Shown one piece after another: positions 35,345 through 47,243 of a stretch of DNA of 64,000 bases; position 1 is the stretch's first letter, and every line of letters begins with the position of its first letter. The stretch covers positions 1 through 64,000 of the forward strand of contig JASVEC010000053.1 of assembly GCA_030770535.1 (NCBI GenBank). The letters run 5' to 3'. The position numbers and the translations under genes are program-made. The notes beneath the pieces are model-generated. The model worked only from the letters and a program-made list of their open reading frames with translations, was not told the origin of the DNA and did not search any database. The DNA comes from Batkoa obscura. Lineage: Eukaryota; Entomophthoromycota; Entomophthoromycetes; Entomophthorales; Batkoaceae.

Positions 35345-37864
35345 CTAAGATAAAGGTAAATTAGAATATGATGTTTGAAGAAGTCTCATTGCTTCATTGA
35401 CAGCTCCTAAATCTTTTTTAAATTGGAGACCATCAACAACTTTTTGATACATTTCCACTTCTGGTATAACTCCATTTCCACGCATCATTTTTATAACTTC
35501 GAATGCCATCTTATATTCTTCTACCTTAATAAGATTTGCTAATACAATTTGGTAATGTGATATTGGGATGGAGCTAAACTCATTTTGCTTTTTCAATGTT
35601 GGGATTAATGCATCCAATTGTAAAGGCATCAACTCAGTCATGGCACGAAGCTTGAAAAGATTGAAGCGTGGGTTTGTCTTTAATCTAAGGCTGTGTGCAA
35701 GATTAATCAACCGATGTGCTTCAACTTGACTACGACTGGTACTTAAAGTATACTCAAGTAATTGACAAAATATAGGCATTGAAGGACCAGCTATCAACAC
35801 CTTACTGTCAATTGATTTATGAAGGCATTCAATTGCCCTTTGATAATCATTATCACGAAGTGATGCTTTAATTAAAACACCATAGGTGATTGCAGTAGGA
35901 TTAAAGTTGATGGCCATATAAGTGTTTAGTAGTTCCCAAACCTGCTTATGCTGTCCAGCATCAATCATGGTATTAAAAAGGACATTGAAAAAGAAGGCAG
36001 GGATATTGGATCCTTTATGTTGCAAAACATTCAAAAGGGCTAAACCGCTTTTAATTGCTTCCTCGTGCCCTGAAGTTTTCTTAAGCAGCATTATTAACTC
36101 AGCACTTGCAAATGGGTCAAGGTATCCACCATTTGCTTCTAACTCTTCTACTAATTTTTTAGCATCGGTGACCAATGGAATACGACAACATAAACGAATA
36201 GCAAAGTTATAAACTGGGCCACAAGCCGATATAAAGCCAGTCTCCTTAGCAATGGATTTTAAGGATGGAAGTGAATATTTAAAAAGAGCATATCCTTCTT
36301 CATATTGACGGATATGCATAAATCTAGCCAAGGTATGTGTAATAGCTACCGATGAAGGGCGAAGGAAATTTGAGAGCATATTTTTGATTTCTTTAGAACA
36401 AGAATGGGGGTCTTGACTTTGAAGGACCCGATGGTTTGCTGCTTGAGTTTCAAGGCTATTTTCACTAGAAATACCAACAGAACCTGTGGTAACATATGGC
36501 AAAAGAAGGTTGACTTTAATTTTATACCCTTCTTTTTCTGCTAAGGATAGTTTATGGTTTAATGAAAGGTTTAGTTGGAAAAGATCAATAATAGTTTTGA
36601 ATTCCTCACGCCCTTTCAAACCAAGCTCTTTCATAACTTGAATTACTTCAATCACATACGTTGGTTCAAATTTATGGCGAACTAGTTTACGTAGAAAAAA
36701 TTGAATAAATGGAAGATCAATCAACTGTTTATAGGATGATAAATCATTACGAACTGCTTTAAGCTGCTTTAAGAAGCATTGTACCAATGAATCCAAAAAC
36801 ATTTCTGGGATGTCATTTCTTTGAGAAAAGGTATAAATATAATAAAATTCATCAAAGTTGGATGATTGATGGGAATAATAGCGTATAATATCAGATTTGA
36901 ATCGTTTAGAAAATTTAGTATTGTTTTTAAATACACATTTAAGAGAATAAAGGCCAGTTTCAAAACCATTGACCTCATTTATAGCATCTAAGACTGAAGT
37001 TGTTAGGCTTATAGGTACTTGCTCTTTAATTTGGGCCACTGCTTTTAGAAGTGCTTCCATAGTATCCTTTCTTTTGTCAATACGATAGGCTTCTGCAACC
37101 ATATTTACAGTATTTATGGACAGTTTGGGCTCACTGTAACTATAAATGGAACGGAATAACTTCATGGAACGATGAACATTTTGTTGGTCTGCTTTAATTA
37201 ATTTTGTCAAAATTTCATCCCAAGCGAAGTTGAGTTTTCCTTTATTGATACAAATGTCAAGCCACTTGAATAATTCATCCCAAGAACTCCTATCGGCGCA
37301 GATTTTCATCAAGACGTAGTAACTATTTTGACCAGGAACAATTCCGTGCTCATTATATATATCGGTGATGAAATTCTCAGCTTCATTTGTTAAACTATAT
37401 TTATAGCAAGCAAGTACCACTGCATCCATGTAATTAGAAAGCCTACGGGATTTTATGTACTTTACTTGAGTTAAACAATGGTCAAGTCTAAGGCCCTTAG
37501 TTGCACAATAATGTACTTCCTCGTCTATTCTTGCTATAAAGTCATCATACTCTTCATTAGATAAAGATTCGAGATCTAAATGATCTTCAGTAAAGGGAGT
37601 AATATAAGGACGAAAGCTTTGATTCAAGTTGTTAGATAGATAAGAATCATTTAAGGTAGCGTAGCGACGAGAGTTATTTGGGGTGTAATCTTGATAGTAA
37701 GTTAAGTTGTGTTGATTATAGTATTGATGGGGAGGGTTATTAGGGTTATTATAAGAACTTTGCTGGGAATTTATAAAGGTGCTCAACCCAAATTGACCAC
37801 TATGGAGATTAGAGGCAGTCTTTTGCGGTAAGCTACGAACAATTGGTCTGAAAAACATTACCAA
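35345..37864 (-). CDS. Mitochondrial pentatricopeptide-repeat-like protein
   Basis: Intronless, 839 residues. The basic, Ser-rich, acid-poor N-terminus (MFFRPIVRSLPQKTASN) looks like a mitochondrial presequence. An Asn/Tyr-rich linker follows, then helical-pair repeats of PPR type, clearest in the C-terminal half: FNVLFNTMIDAGQHKQVWEL, NPTAITYGVLIKASLRDNDY, QIVLANLIKVEEYKMAFEVI and MRGNGVIPEVEMYQKVVDGL. PPR proteins bind single-stranded organellar RNA and direct its processing, stability or translation. The exact role (Ccm1-, Pet309- or Aep-like) cannot be fixed by eye. Either of two in-frame Met codons (37864 or 37858) could start it. Confidence 0.75.
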   Translation of the reverse strand: MVMFFRPIVRSLPQKTASNLHSGQFGLSTFINSQQSSYNNPNNPPHQYYNQHNLTYYQDYTPNNSRRYATLNDSYLSNNLNQSFRPYITPFTEDHLDLESLSNEEYDDFIARIDEEVHYCATKGLRLDHCLTQVKYIKSRRLSNYMDAVVLACYKYSLTNEAENFITDIYNEHGIVPGQNSYYVLMKICADRSSWDELFKWLDICINKGKLNFAWDEILTKLIKADQQNVHRSMKLFRSIYSYSEPKLSINTVNMVAEAYRIDKRKDTMEALLKAVAQIKEQVPISLTTSVLDAINEVNGFETGLYSLKCVFKNNTKFSKRFKSDIIRYYSHQSSNFDEFYYIYTFSQRNDIPEMFLDSLVQCFLKQLKAVRNDLSSYKQLIDLPFIQFFLRKLVRHKFEPTYVIEVIQVMKELGLKGREEFKTIIDLFQLNLSLNHKLSLAEKEGYKIKVNLLLPYVTTGSVGISSENSLETQAANHRVLQSQDPHSCSKEIKNMLSNFLRPSSVAITHTLARFMHIRQYEEGYALFKYSLPSLKSIAKETGFISACGPVYNFAIRLCCRIPLVTDAKKLVEELEANGGYLDPFASAELIMLLKKTSGHEEAIKSGLALLNVLQHKGSNIPAFFFNVLFNTMIDAGQHKQVWELLNTYMAINFNPTAITYGVLIKASLRDNDYQRAIECLHKSIDSKVLIAGPSMPIFCQLLEYTLSTSRSQVEAHRLINLAHSLRLKTNPRFNLFKLRAMTELMPLQLDALIPTLKKQNEFSSIPISHYQIVLANLIKVEEYKMAFEVIKMMRGNGVIPEVEMYQKVVDGLQFKKDLGAVNEAMRLLQTSYSNLPLS

Positions 37865-37969
37865 TCGACTGTTGTATTTTTGATTTTTTATAATAAATAA
37901 AAGGAAATATTATTTCTATATAGAAGTCTAAGCCAGCCAATAACTTATAGGAATTTACTCCAAATCCTT

Positions 37970-38003
37970 AGAGCGCTGCGCGTTTCGGGACAAAGGCGTC
38001 GGG
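37970..38003. promoter_or_regulatory. G+C-rich promoter-proximal patch upstream of the PPR gene
   Basis: The patch contains AGCGCTGCGCG and GGCGTCGGG within sequence that is otherwise strongly AT-rich. It sits about 105-140 bp before the PPR ATG. AGCGCT is a perfect palindrome. A transcription-factor site is inferred from composition and position only. Confidence 0.3.
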
Positions 38004-39364
38004 ATTGAAATTATGGGATAGTCAATCTTTTTTATATTGTTAGCGAATAAACAGTGTAGATTACTAGTAGGATTGGTATTTAAGTGTGTTTTACAACTTT
38101 GGACTTTTATAATTAAGAACATAAATTAAAATTTAAAAATTTTGCAGTTTTTAACCAATCGTACTCAGCTCTCTCTTAATCTAAAGAAATCTATAGATTC
38201 TCCAGCTTTCCAGTAAGGCCGCTATCCATCACAGCTAGCTTTCTGATTTCATAATCGAATTTAATCTGATAATATTAAAGATGAGTCATGCTAATAAGCA
38301 ATTTGGTTCAACTAAAATCGATTTTTAATAAATTTATTTATACAAATTTGGTAAGTCACTTTTTAAGTTTAGAAGTTAAAAATAAAATTTATTAAATCAT
38401 AAATTATCTCTATCGGCTTTTGAGTTAAGTACTAATTTTCTTTTATTGAAAGTTAATTTGAAATTTTATTTTTAAAATAGGAGCTAGACATTAGGCTGAT
38501 ATCCTATCAGATAGTACTTTACTTCTTTTATTAGTTTGCAAAATCATAGCAATTAACAATTCAAAAACTTGTGTTCATTTCAAGTAAATAACAATCTATT
38601 TTCATCCTTTAATATTTAAACTATAAGTTTATATTTAGCGATTTTTTAATGAAATGATTTTAACATAGCACCATTTTCATTTTTCATTTATACTTTTTAG
38701 TCATCCATTATGATCAAACATAGTTTTTTCAGTGCAAGACCATACCTTTTTGAAAAATGTTTAAAACATTGAAGTAAAACATCCACAACCAAGATTTATA
38801 GTGTTTTTTTAGTTTCTTGCTTCGAATTGCTAACTATCAGAGTTTTATACATTTTGGGAAATGGTGTACATTGTCTAAGTAAAAAATACGTTTGAATTTA
38901 ATAAGTGATAACAACTTTATTTGTTTAAGCTCTTTGTTAGTAGCTTTGGGCTTTATAACTATCACAAGTGATTATAACAACTAGGCTAGCTATTAAAGCT
39001 AAATATGATATTTTTGAAGATATCATATATACCTATAAAGATACTATGTACTACTTTCAGATGTACTAGTATTATTTTCATTCCATTTATATATATTATA
39101 GTATGTTTTAGACAAATTATATGTATTTTTTAATATTTTAATTTAAACTTTTTAAGCTAAAAATCAGTTGTTTTTTGTAGTTCTAATCTTAATTCTAATT
39201 TTTTTAAAAAAGAAAACTATAATTCTTTTAATTTGATAATTTTATTAATAAATTTACTTTAATTTAAAATAATTAAAAACAAATATAATGATAATAGTAC
39301 AATTAAATTAACTTTATTATTATAATTGCATATTTTAATATGATATAATTTAATTAATAACGAC

Positions 39365-39454
39365 ATAAAGGGGCTTTTAGCTTCATTTTTCCTATTTTTT
39401 AAATACTATTTGAGTGAAAAAATATTAATAAAATTCTTAATACATCTCCCTATA
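39365..39454 (-). mobile_element. MITE copy 10 (minus orientation, decayed)
   Basis: AAAGGGGCTTTTAGCTTCATTTTTCC at the left, TTTAAATACTATTTGAGTGAAAAAATATTAATAAAATTC inside, and TTAATACATCTCCCTATA at the right. At 90 bp it is shorter than the consensus, with an internal loss near the right end. Confidence 0.75.
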
Positions 39455-39486
39455 TTGTGATTTTATTTATTTGTTAGTGAAAATAA

Positions 39487-39575
39487 GATTTTTTTAGTTT
39501 CATTATTTTTTCCATTTTTAAGTACTTTTAAATAGAAAAAATATAATAAACTTTTTGACTAAAAACCACCACTCT
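39487..39575 (-). mobile_element. MITE copy 11 (minus orientation, decayed)
   Basis: GATTTTTTTAGTTTCATTATTTTTTCC, TTAAGTACTTTTAAATAGAAAAAATATAATAAA and ACTAAAAACCACCACTCT follow the minus-copy layout, with weak termini. It lies about 30 bp after copy 10 in the same orientation. Confidence 0.65.
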
Positions 39576-40334
39576 AGAGGCTAATTTTATATTGGGGATT
39601 AGTTTATGTAATTTAATTGTTTCATGAGTTGGAGTGCTGTTGAATAATCAATAAAATCTTGATTGGTTAGTAACATTTAATTTATAAAACGACCAATCTA
39701 TATAAATTAACTCACAGCATAAAATCAACAATCTATATTTTAAAATAATTAACTTCTCAAAATAAATTTTTTATTAAGATCGAATAGTACTTCTAAAATA
39801 CTATAAGTATAATAGACGTGGTTTTTTTCAGTTCTATAACAAATGTTACACTTTATTATTTACTTTTAATATATATAAATAAAACTAAAAATGCAATTTA
39901 ATATACATTGTAACTTTTAAAAGAACAACTTTAAAAATAATAATTTATCCAGGATTTTTGTTTTAAACAATTCATATCATCAACTACCTGTTATTTTATC
40001 TACAATGTCTAATATCCTACTCTTTTAGATAGCAACAAAATTTGACTTTCTGTTTCATATTTGTAAAAGTTTTATGTAGTGAATTTTTGAATATCTTGCT
40101 AAAAGCAAAATAAATTTAACATTTTAAAATTTCTGCAAAAAATACTAAAAAACAATATGAAGAATAAGGTAAACATGACGTAAACTAAAATGGTAGAAAC
40201 TAGCCAATAAAGAGGATAGAAAAGGATATGGTGAGTCGATTAAAGATAAAATAAGATGTGATTGGTTATGCAAAATATAATTTATAGCCTCGAAATCTAG
40301 TACACTCTATACAAACTATCTTTTAGAAATAAAA

Positions 40335-41465
40335 ATGTCCGTACACTATTCTGATATCACCAAAGGAGTCAACGACCTCTTTACCAAGGATTTCCCAATC
40401 TCTACTGCCAAACTTGAATTTAAAACTGTAGCTAGTAATGGAGTAGTAAGTTTTATTATATATATTTGATAATTATTTTTAAGCAGAATTAGGTTTTCAC
40501 TGTCAATGGAAACCAAACCCCTAAATATGGAATCATCAACTCTGAGCTCAAGATGCAATTCAATGATTATAAAAATGGTATAGTTTATTTATTGACTATT
40601 TAATTAGCTGACTGAAAATTTAGGTCTTAACATCACTAATACCTTAAACACTGCTAATGTACTTGGTCTCAAAGTAGAGCTTAACAACAAAATCTTAGAC
40701 GGTTTAAAAGTTGAATTAAATAACCGTTTAACACCTTCTACTAAGTAATTATGATAACAATGTTTGAAAGTCTAAAATAACATTTTTTTCCAGTGAACTC
40801 AGCTCCCAAGTTACTGTTTCTCATAAAACTCATCAATACCATAACCGTCTCTTTGCTGATCTCCTTAACGGACCTATCTTTAACGCTGATGGTGTATATA
40901 TGTAATATTTTTTCAATAACATGTAACTTGTTAATATTTTTATAGTCATAACGGATATATCTTTGGTGGTGAAGCTGGATATAACTTAAAGACTGGTTTT
41001 GTATCCAAATACAATGCTACCGTAGGTTATGCTACTCCAGAATACGCTGTCACTATACAAAGGTATATTATATAATTTAAGCTGGATTTTTACTAATGTT
41101 TTCTTTAGTAATAAGACATTAAATGAATTCACTGTTGGCTTCCTCCATCGTACCAGCTTAACTACTGAAGCTGGTGCTCGTGTCCACTACAATGTACAAT
41201 CAGAAAAACCAGTAGGTATTGAAGTTGGTGCTAAACATATTGTTGATAAAAGCACAGCAATCAAAGTAGGTTTTTTTAAATGTTAGTAATACCATTAATT
41301 TATATCTCTATTTAGGCTAAAATTGATACTGCTGGTCAACTTGGACTTTCTCTTACTCACATCCTTAGACCCGGTGTAAAAGCTATTGTTGGGACTTCAG
41401 TTAACACCTCTAAGCTCTCTGAAGATGCTCACAAGTTTGGATTTAGCTTGACAATTGAAAATTAA
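40335..41465 (+). CDS. POR1: Mitochondrial outer-membrane porin (VDAC)
   Basis: Voltage-dependent anion channel, which lets metabolites such as ATP and ADP cross the mitochondrial outer membrane. About seven short exons, giving roughly 280 residues, the normal size. The N-terminal helix region is MSVHYSDITKGVNDLFTKDF, as in fungal porins. Alternating beta strands follow, including FGGEAGYNLKTGFVSKYNAT, VGFLHRTSLTTEAGARVHYN and VGIEVGAKHIVDKSTAIKAK. The final strand FGFSLTIEN serves as the beta-signal recognised by the outer-membrane sorting machinery. It is divergent from the mitochondrial PPR gene. Confidence 0.93.
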
Positions 41466-42155
41466 AATCAACCTTTTAATTTATTTATATTTGTTCAATT
41501 TAAACTTTACAATTTAAATTAATAATGGGCTTCAATGATGTAATAAAAAACTTTAAATATTTCTATGTTACATACAGACAGTATTTTGCTTCAATTATAC
41601 CTACCTTATAAATCTTTAGTTCCATTACTCTTATTTAAATAGAAATAGTTTTTAAATTCCAAATCCAAAAATGCCATTAATTTTTTATTACTATTTTTAA
41701 GGTTAAAATTTTATTTAATATTAAGTTATTATAAATACTTGATATTTTATTAAAATAATAAAAGACTTCGCATCTTATATTCAATATTCTGATTTAATTA
41801 ACTTTAAGTTAAAGCTAAGCAAACTGACATTTATCATATTTTACAGTGTACAAAATCAATCTAGGATCAAGTACTGAACATTAGATGACTTGATTTGATT
41901 TTTGTATTAGATTTAAATAGCTAAAATTTTAAAGCAATTTTAAAAATTAAAGAGCAATATAGGGATGTATTTTTTCGTTTAAGAATTTTGCTAACAATCT
42001 TTCCACTCAAATAGTACTTAAAAATGGAAAAAGTAATGAAAATAAAAAAATATCCCCATATATAAACATCTAAGTTATAAATTCAAACTTTGGTCTATCT
42101 AGTAATTCTAAAATAATTTATACGAGCTCAAAATTTAATTTAATAAGGTTAAAGT
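41466..42155. other. Convergent 3' spacer with one MITE
   Basis: Lies between the 3' ends of VDAC (+) and the condensin gene (-). It holds MITE copy 12 at 41960-42062; the rest is AT-rich with T-runs and probably contains both polyadenylation regions. Confidence 0.55.
41960..42062 (+). mobile_element. MITE copy 12 (plus orientation)
   Basis: TAGGGATGTATTTTTTCGTTTAAG at the left, TTTCCACTCAAATAGTACTTAAAAATGGAAAAAG inside, and AAAAAAATATCCCCATA at the right. About 103 bp. TA bases flank both ends. Confidence 0.9.
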
Positions 42156-44858
42156 TTATTCCATGTACTCTTCTTCCTCTTCTTCCTCCTCCTCCTTTAC
42201 CTCCTCTTTTTTAATAATAAGCTCTTTCATATCAGAATCTGCTTCAATTTCCAAATTATGCTCATTAGCTAAATGAAGAAGACATATAAAACAAAATGGG
42301 ACAGATAAATCTTTAGCCTTCTTTTTTGGATATGCTAAGGGTAGATCTTTAACAACTTTGGAGAATGCTAAACTGTTTATAGGCTTAGATATAGTATCTA
42401 AGATTTCATCTTTGTCCTCATTAATTTTATCCAAAATACCCTTGGTATCAATTGGACCTTCATCATTCTATAAAGTATTAGGCAAATCTAAATTAAAAAA
42501 CTACATCTTACAATAATCTTCCAAATATTATCTTTAAGCAGCTTAACATCCACTCTTTTTGCAGTTCTGGCATAATCAATTTTTAAAGCTTGTATACGCT
42601 TTAACTCTGGTAAAGTTTGAGCACCAATATTTAAATTTGCTTCATCTCGTAATTCTTCATTTAAACTAGCAAAGGAGTCATCCCTTCCTTGTAATCCATC
42701 CAGAATATTGTGATCTTTAAACTTTACTATCTATCATTTGTAAACTTATTATATTAATACCTTCGATTTCAGTTGGATGCTCTGAACCAAAATCCATCAT
42801 AGGACCAGGGGTACTATGATCTTCATAACCATCAATATTTATATGATTTCCGTTATCTTCAGGTATAACTATATATATTTAATAAAATTAACTTTGCTTA
42901 AAAAATAACCAACCAATATAAGACTCGTTTCCTGAACTCTTGTTGTCAATTAGTTTCTTAGGTTTCAGCTAAAATAAATCAGAACAAAATAAAGTAAAAT
43001 AAAATAGTTACCGTAAAAGTAGGCTTTGTGAACAAACTAAAGAATGTTTTAGAATTGAGCTGCAGATCTTCAGGTAGAGTGTTTAATCCTGAATTTCTAT
43101 CATAAAGTTTCCGAGAGAGGGTTGAACCTTTTCCAGGATCGAAAAAATCATCAATGTTAATTGGGTCTACATGCTCTTGGAAATTAAACTCAAATTCTAC
43201 TTTTTCAGTCTTGGGCTTCTTCTCTTGAGTGATTGGCTCTTTATTGGCTAATGAAGTCAATTACAATGGCTTTATGATAAATTCTAGCTTACTTTTTGCT
43301 TCTCTTTTTAATCTCCAGTGCTCTGGACCTGCCCAATTTTTCATAACACGCTGATCAAAATAAGAATATATATTATCTGATTCGGCAAGAAGTGTAATCC
43401 CTGGCTTTTCAATTTCCTCTTCTTGATTTTCTTCCTTAATTTTATCATCTGTAACCAGCTCTTCTTCGTCAAAAGCACCATTTTGCTTAGCAAAAGTCAT
43501 CATAGTTATATCGTGAAAAAGTTCATTTTGTTCCATAAAAAAGCTATCTTGTTCTTCATTTTCGATCTCACCGTCAGAGTTTTCAGGATAGTCATCATAA
43601 TTGGGCAGCTCAAGAGCAGTATGGGAGTTATAATCGAAGTTTTTTAGATCTGGGCAAATATCTTTTGACACTAAGTTTTCATCATCGAATTCTTGGCCTA
43701 AACCTATATTAGTTTTAATCCATTTAATTATATCTCAAATACCAAAAAGACCACTTAAACAAAGTAGCTTTTTTTCATTAGAAGGTTGTAAAATTTCTAC
43801 TTTAAGTTCTGGGCCTTCAGTTAAACAATCACTAGCATCAAATATAAGTCTTCCATCTCCTTGGATACTTAAATGATTTAATAAGAGGCCTCTTGCGCCA
43901 CCTTCATCAAAATCGGCACAAGTTTTTCTAAATAGAGGATCAACACTAAATTCTGAGTCGAAGCTTTTAACATTAATTGAAGAAAAGTCTTTTACTAAAG
44001 TCTGCTCTGATTTCGCAGTCTTTGAAATTCAGATATGTTAAATATTTTTTAAAATAATTTACTTTTTTTTTCCCTGTTTCATTACCACCTTCGAGTTCTT
44101 GCTCAATTTGTTTAATACGTTTAGCTAAAATTGATGAGTGATTTTAACATATGTAAACATAACGGGCATACCAGTGCTCTCAGCCAATCCATTTAAAAGT
44201 ATCCCAGTTTCAGAAGCAACAGAGTCAACACGAGATGTATAGATTTTTACGCAGCCATCAAGAGTACAGGAAGCCTTTTGAAAATTAATTGAATTACCAT
44301 CCTTGAAATAGTTGATTTTCGAGAAATAATCAATAAGCTCAAAGTTCCACGTATTCGTAGTATTAATTTTCTAATAACGTTTTAATATTTTATCATTTCA
44401 ATTTCAGTAAAGGATACATTATCTGCAGCTATTTTCATCCATTGCTCATATCTTTTGTTGATTTCTTCCGGGGATAAGTTAGTAAACACCGGGAGAGGGG
44501 CTTCGTTGGCAGAATTAACCTCGTTTTGTTTATTTTTATGCGCTTGAGGTAACAGTATAGGCCTTTTATTTTTTTCTTTTTTAAATTCTAAGGCCTGCTT
44601 CCTTCTATTACGCTTCTCATTTTCATCATCATTATTTGACAATACAAATGATAGTTCTTGTGATGTATCATGGAGTAATCGATTGTTTTTTTCATATCTA
44701 TCATCAGTATTTGAAACGGCAAGAGAGATATCATGGTCGCTAAACTTTGAACTACTGTTGTTGTAAAGCTTGCTTGTTTTACTTGCAGGTGATTCAGCTA
44801 ACTCTTCACCTTCCCTACGTGTTACTACACTTGAGAATGACTTATTTCCATAGCCCAT
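42156..44858 (-). CDS. BRN1/CND2: Condensin complex subunit 2 (kleisin, barren)
   Basis: Kleisin subunit that closes the SMC2-SMC4 ring and supports mitotic chromosome compaction. About eight exons. The N-terminal part is charged and Ser-rich with AGSP-like sites. The conserved segment reads NTWNFELIDYF, INFQKASCTLDGCVKIYTSR and VDSVASETGILLNGLAEST, a clear match to the family. Mid-region LFRKTCADFDEGGARGLLLN (on the minus strand near 43930-43870) and the acidic central part follow. The C-terminal winged-helix region has PFCFICLLHLANEHNLEIEA and ends in an EEEEEEEEE-rich tail. ATG at 44858 gives MGYGNKSFSSVV. Confidence 0.9.
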
Positions 44859-45945
44859 TTCTAAAATCCTTTAAGTTCAAATAAATAAAAAAGAATTACT
44901 GAAATTATTTTTAGTAAATTATACAGTTTCTTTGTTTTTTATAGATTTGTTTACGCAAAAATACAAAATCTCTTAGTTTCTTTGTAAATATTTGCATTTC
45001 ATCCTATTGAATATTATTCAAAGTTGGCTTGGCTTGCTTAGATATTTATAACTTTATCATGGGTTGAGGCGACTCAATGTTTAAAAAAATTTTAATTTAA
45101 CTAAATAAAGTAGACTTTATTTTATATAAACATTATAACTTTTAATTTCAAAATAAGGATAGTATGGGTACTTTTTTATATGTAAAAACAATTTAAGAAC
45201 ATTCTTAAAAGTATAAGTCAAACAATTAATATATATATAAACAATAAGTGGTTACTCACAATAAAAAATGAATAGCTTAAATGGAATATAATTAAAACAA
45301 CCTTTTTGTCTTTTTTTCGGATTACATGTCACTACAACAATATAAGCTCATTTAGGGTAGTAAAATTCTAAAGAATCACAGAATATATAAAAAGTAAAAA
45401 TGAGTTAGAGTGGAAGTTTTGAAGTATAAACAAGGGGGTATCTAAGGACTCTAATCTAGGTTCGAAAGATCGATATTGAGAATACGGATGTCTAATGCGA
45501 TAGAAAGTGTAACTGAATTTTTCTAGCCAAAAATTCATTTTATTATATTAGTTATATATCTATAGAAACATTGAGGTCGTCCTTTTATAAAAAAAGTTGT
45601 GAAATGTGTAATAAGCTACTCATATGGTACAGGGGGTAGCATGAGCTAAAATTATTTATCTATCTTGGAAAATAAGACGTGTACAAAGTTGAAAAAAAAG
45701 CTATAAGAAGAATAGCATTAATACGTTTTGCTATTTGGATTTATTTGATAGCTTTAGACAATCTAAATATGAAAATATTATTATATTAATAATGATATTT
45801 TTTTGATATTATAATTAGCTTAATAATCACAGTATTTAATTTATTGGCATATAAATTTGTTAAGATAATTGGTAATTAAATAGTAGACATCCTTCTATAC
45901 TAATAATATTGGAAATTAAGGTAATTGTAAAATCGAAATTTTGAA

Positions 45946-46046
45946 TATGGGGATGTATTTTTGTGTTTAAGAATTTTATTAATAATCTTTCTACTTAAAT
46001 AGCGCTTAAAAAGTGGAAAAAATAATGAAAAAAAAACACTTCCATA
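45946..46046 (+). mobile_element. MITE copy 13 (plus orientation)
   Basis: TATGGGGATGTATTTTTGTG at the left end and AAAAAAAACACTTCCATA at the right, with core CTACTTAAATAGCGCTTAAAAAGTGGAAAAAATAATG. About 101 bp, well preserved. Confidence 0.9.
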
Positions 46047-46357
46047 TGCTATTAACTAAATATTAATTTGCATATCGTTGAGTTTATAATATACAGTTTT
46101 TCACTAATCTTGTGTTAAAATTTATTTATAACTTGTATATAATACTATTTTTTGATAGATTTTAAGATAAATTATGACTCTTTTTATATATAATTTTAAT
46201 ATATGAATCGAACAACAACATTATTAATTATTATCAATATATTTAACTTGAAAGAGTCATTAAATTTGTTGTCTAAATAGCGCAGCAAAAAACATTGTAT
46301 TACTAAAGTTTATTTTTTCAAAAATAAGGTATACTTTTACAATCAATTCATATAGTA

Positions 46358-46446
46358 TATGTTATCTTCTTTAAGTTCAATAACACTTTTTCCGCTCAAT
46401 AGCACTTAAAAATGGAAAAAGTGATGAAACTAAAAAGTATAACATA
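46358..46446 (+). mobile_element. MITE copy 14 with variant termini
   Basis: The core TTTTTCCGCTCAATAGCACTTAAAAATGGAAAAAGTGATGAAAC is typical of the family. The ends read TATGTTATCTT and AAGTATAACATA instead of TATGGGG and CCCCATA. The outer 8 bases TATGTTAT and ATAACATA are exact inverted complements, so the terminal pairing has been kept while the sequence changed. Length about 89 bp. Confidence 0.75.
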
Positions 46447-47243
46447 AATTTCATTTAGTGACTTCTAAAATAAAAATGGTTGAACACTTGTTAAAATTAC
46501 TTAAAATAACTAATATTATGCTTTTAAAGATAAATGATGATGAAAAAGATTAATTTTACTAATTATGATTAGAATTAAATAATCTGCTATAATATGTTTA
46601 ATAAATATAAAATAATAGTTAATCAAAGATTACTTTGAATAGATTGATGCTATTATACAATTAATTATACAATGTATGATATATATTGGTTGATAATAAT
46701 TTTTAATTTTTGATTTTTAAAATTAATTAATCTAGATTTTTCAATTAATTCACTTATAATCAGAGTTATCGAATAAAGTTAATAGCATAAATTATTCAAA
46801 TGAAATGTATTTGACAAACTTAACATTACACAAATGATCAAAAATGGAATCATTAAGTAGCTCTTTAACATACTTTTAAGGACTTTTATATAGCAACTAA
46901 ACACAAAAAGTCTTTTATGAAGGATATCATTATAGTTAAGATAAACTAAGTCCCTTCTTGTTTTAATTGGTTAAATTGTATTCATTGTATTTGACGAAGG
47001 TAATCAATATAATGTGACATTAGAAAACAATACTTAATCACACATCTAATCAGAATAAGCCAGTATTTATCCTATTAATACAGAAAAAGGTTAAAAATAA
47101 ACTTACCATTTAAATAGTCCAATAAAATAAAAGCATTATCTGAATCACCCTCCAATAGGTTTTAACACTGCAAATTCGGTAGTAACCCGAAAATTCATAT
47201 ATACCAGATTTTAGACATTATAAATTTTTACTTTTTTATTCTT

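Larger units (their letters stand above)
37865..40334. other. 2.5-kb divergent intergenic region
   Basis: Lies between two genes for mitochondrial proteins, PPR (-) and VDAC (+). It includes a conspicuous G+C-rich patch at 37970-38003 about 105 bp upstream of the PPR start, and two decayed MITE copies at 39365-39454 and 39487-39575. No other gene was recognised. Confidence 0.55.
44859..47243. other. 2.4-kb divergent intergenic region with two MITEs
   Basis: Between the condensin gene (-) and the Zn2Cys6 factor (+). MITE copies lie at 45946-46046 and 46358-46446. No tRNA or gene was recognised. Confidence 0.5.

Noticed and set aside
38805-38900. Possible further MITE copy (GTGTTTTTTTAGTTTCTTGC...GTAAAAAATACG)
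   Set aside because: It lacks the inner TTTTTCC/GGAAAAA pair and CCCC termini; the resemblance rests on T- and A-runs.
45440-45490. tRNA-like GGTTCGAAA T-loop motif
   Set aside because: No matching acceptor, D or anticodon stems could be found around it.
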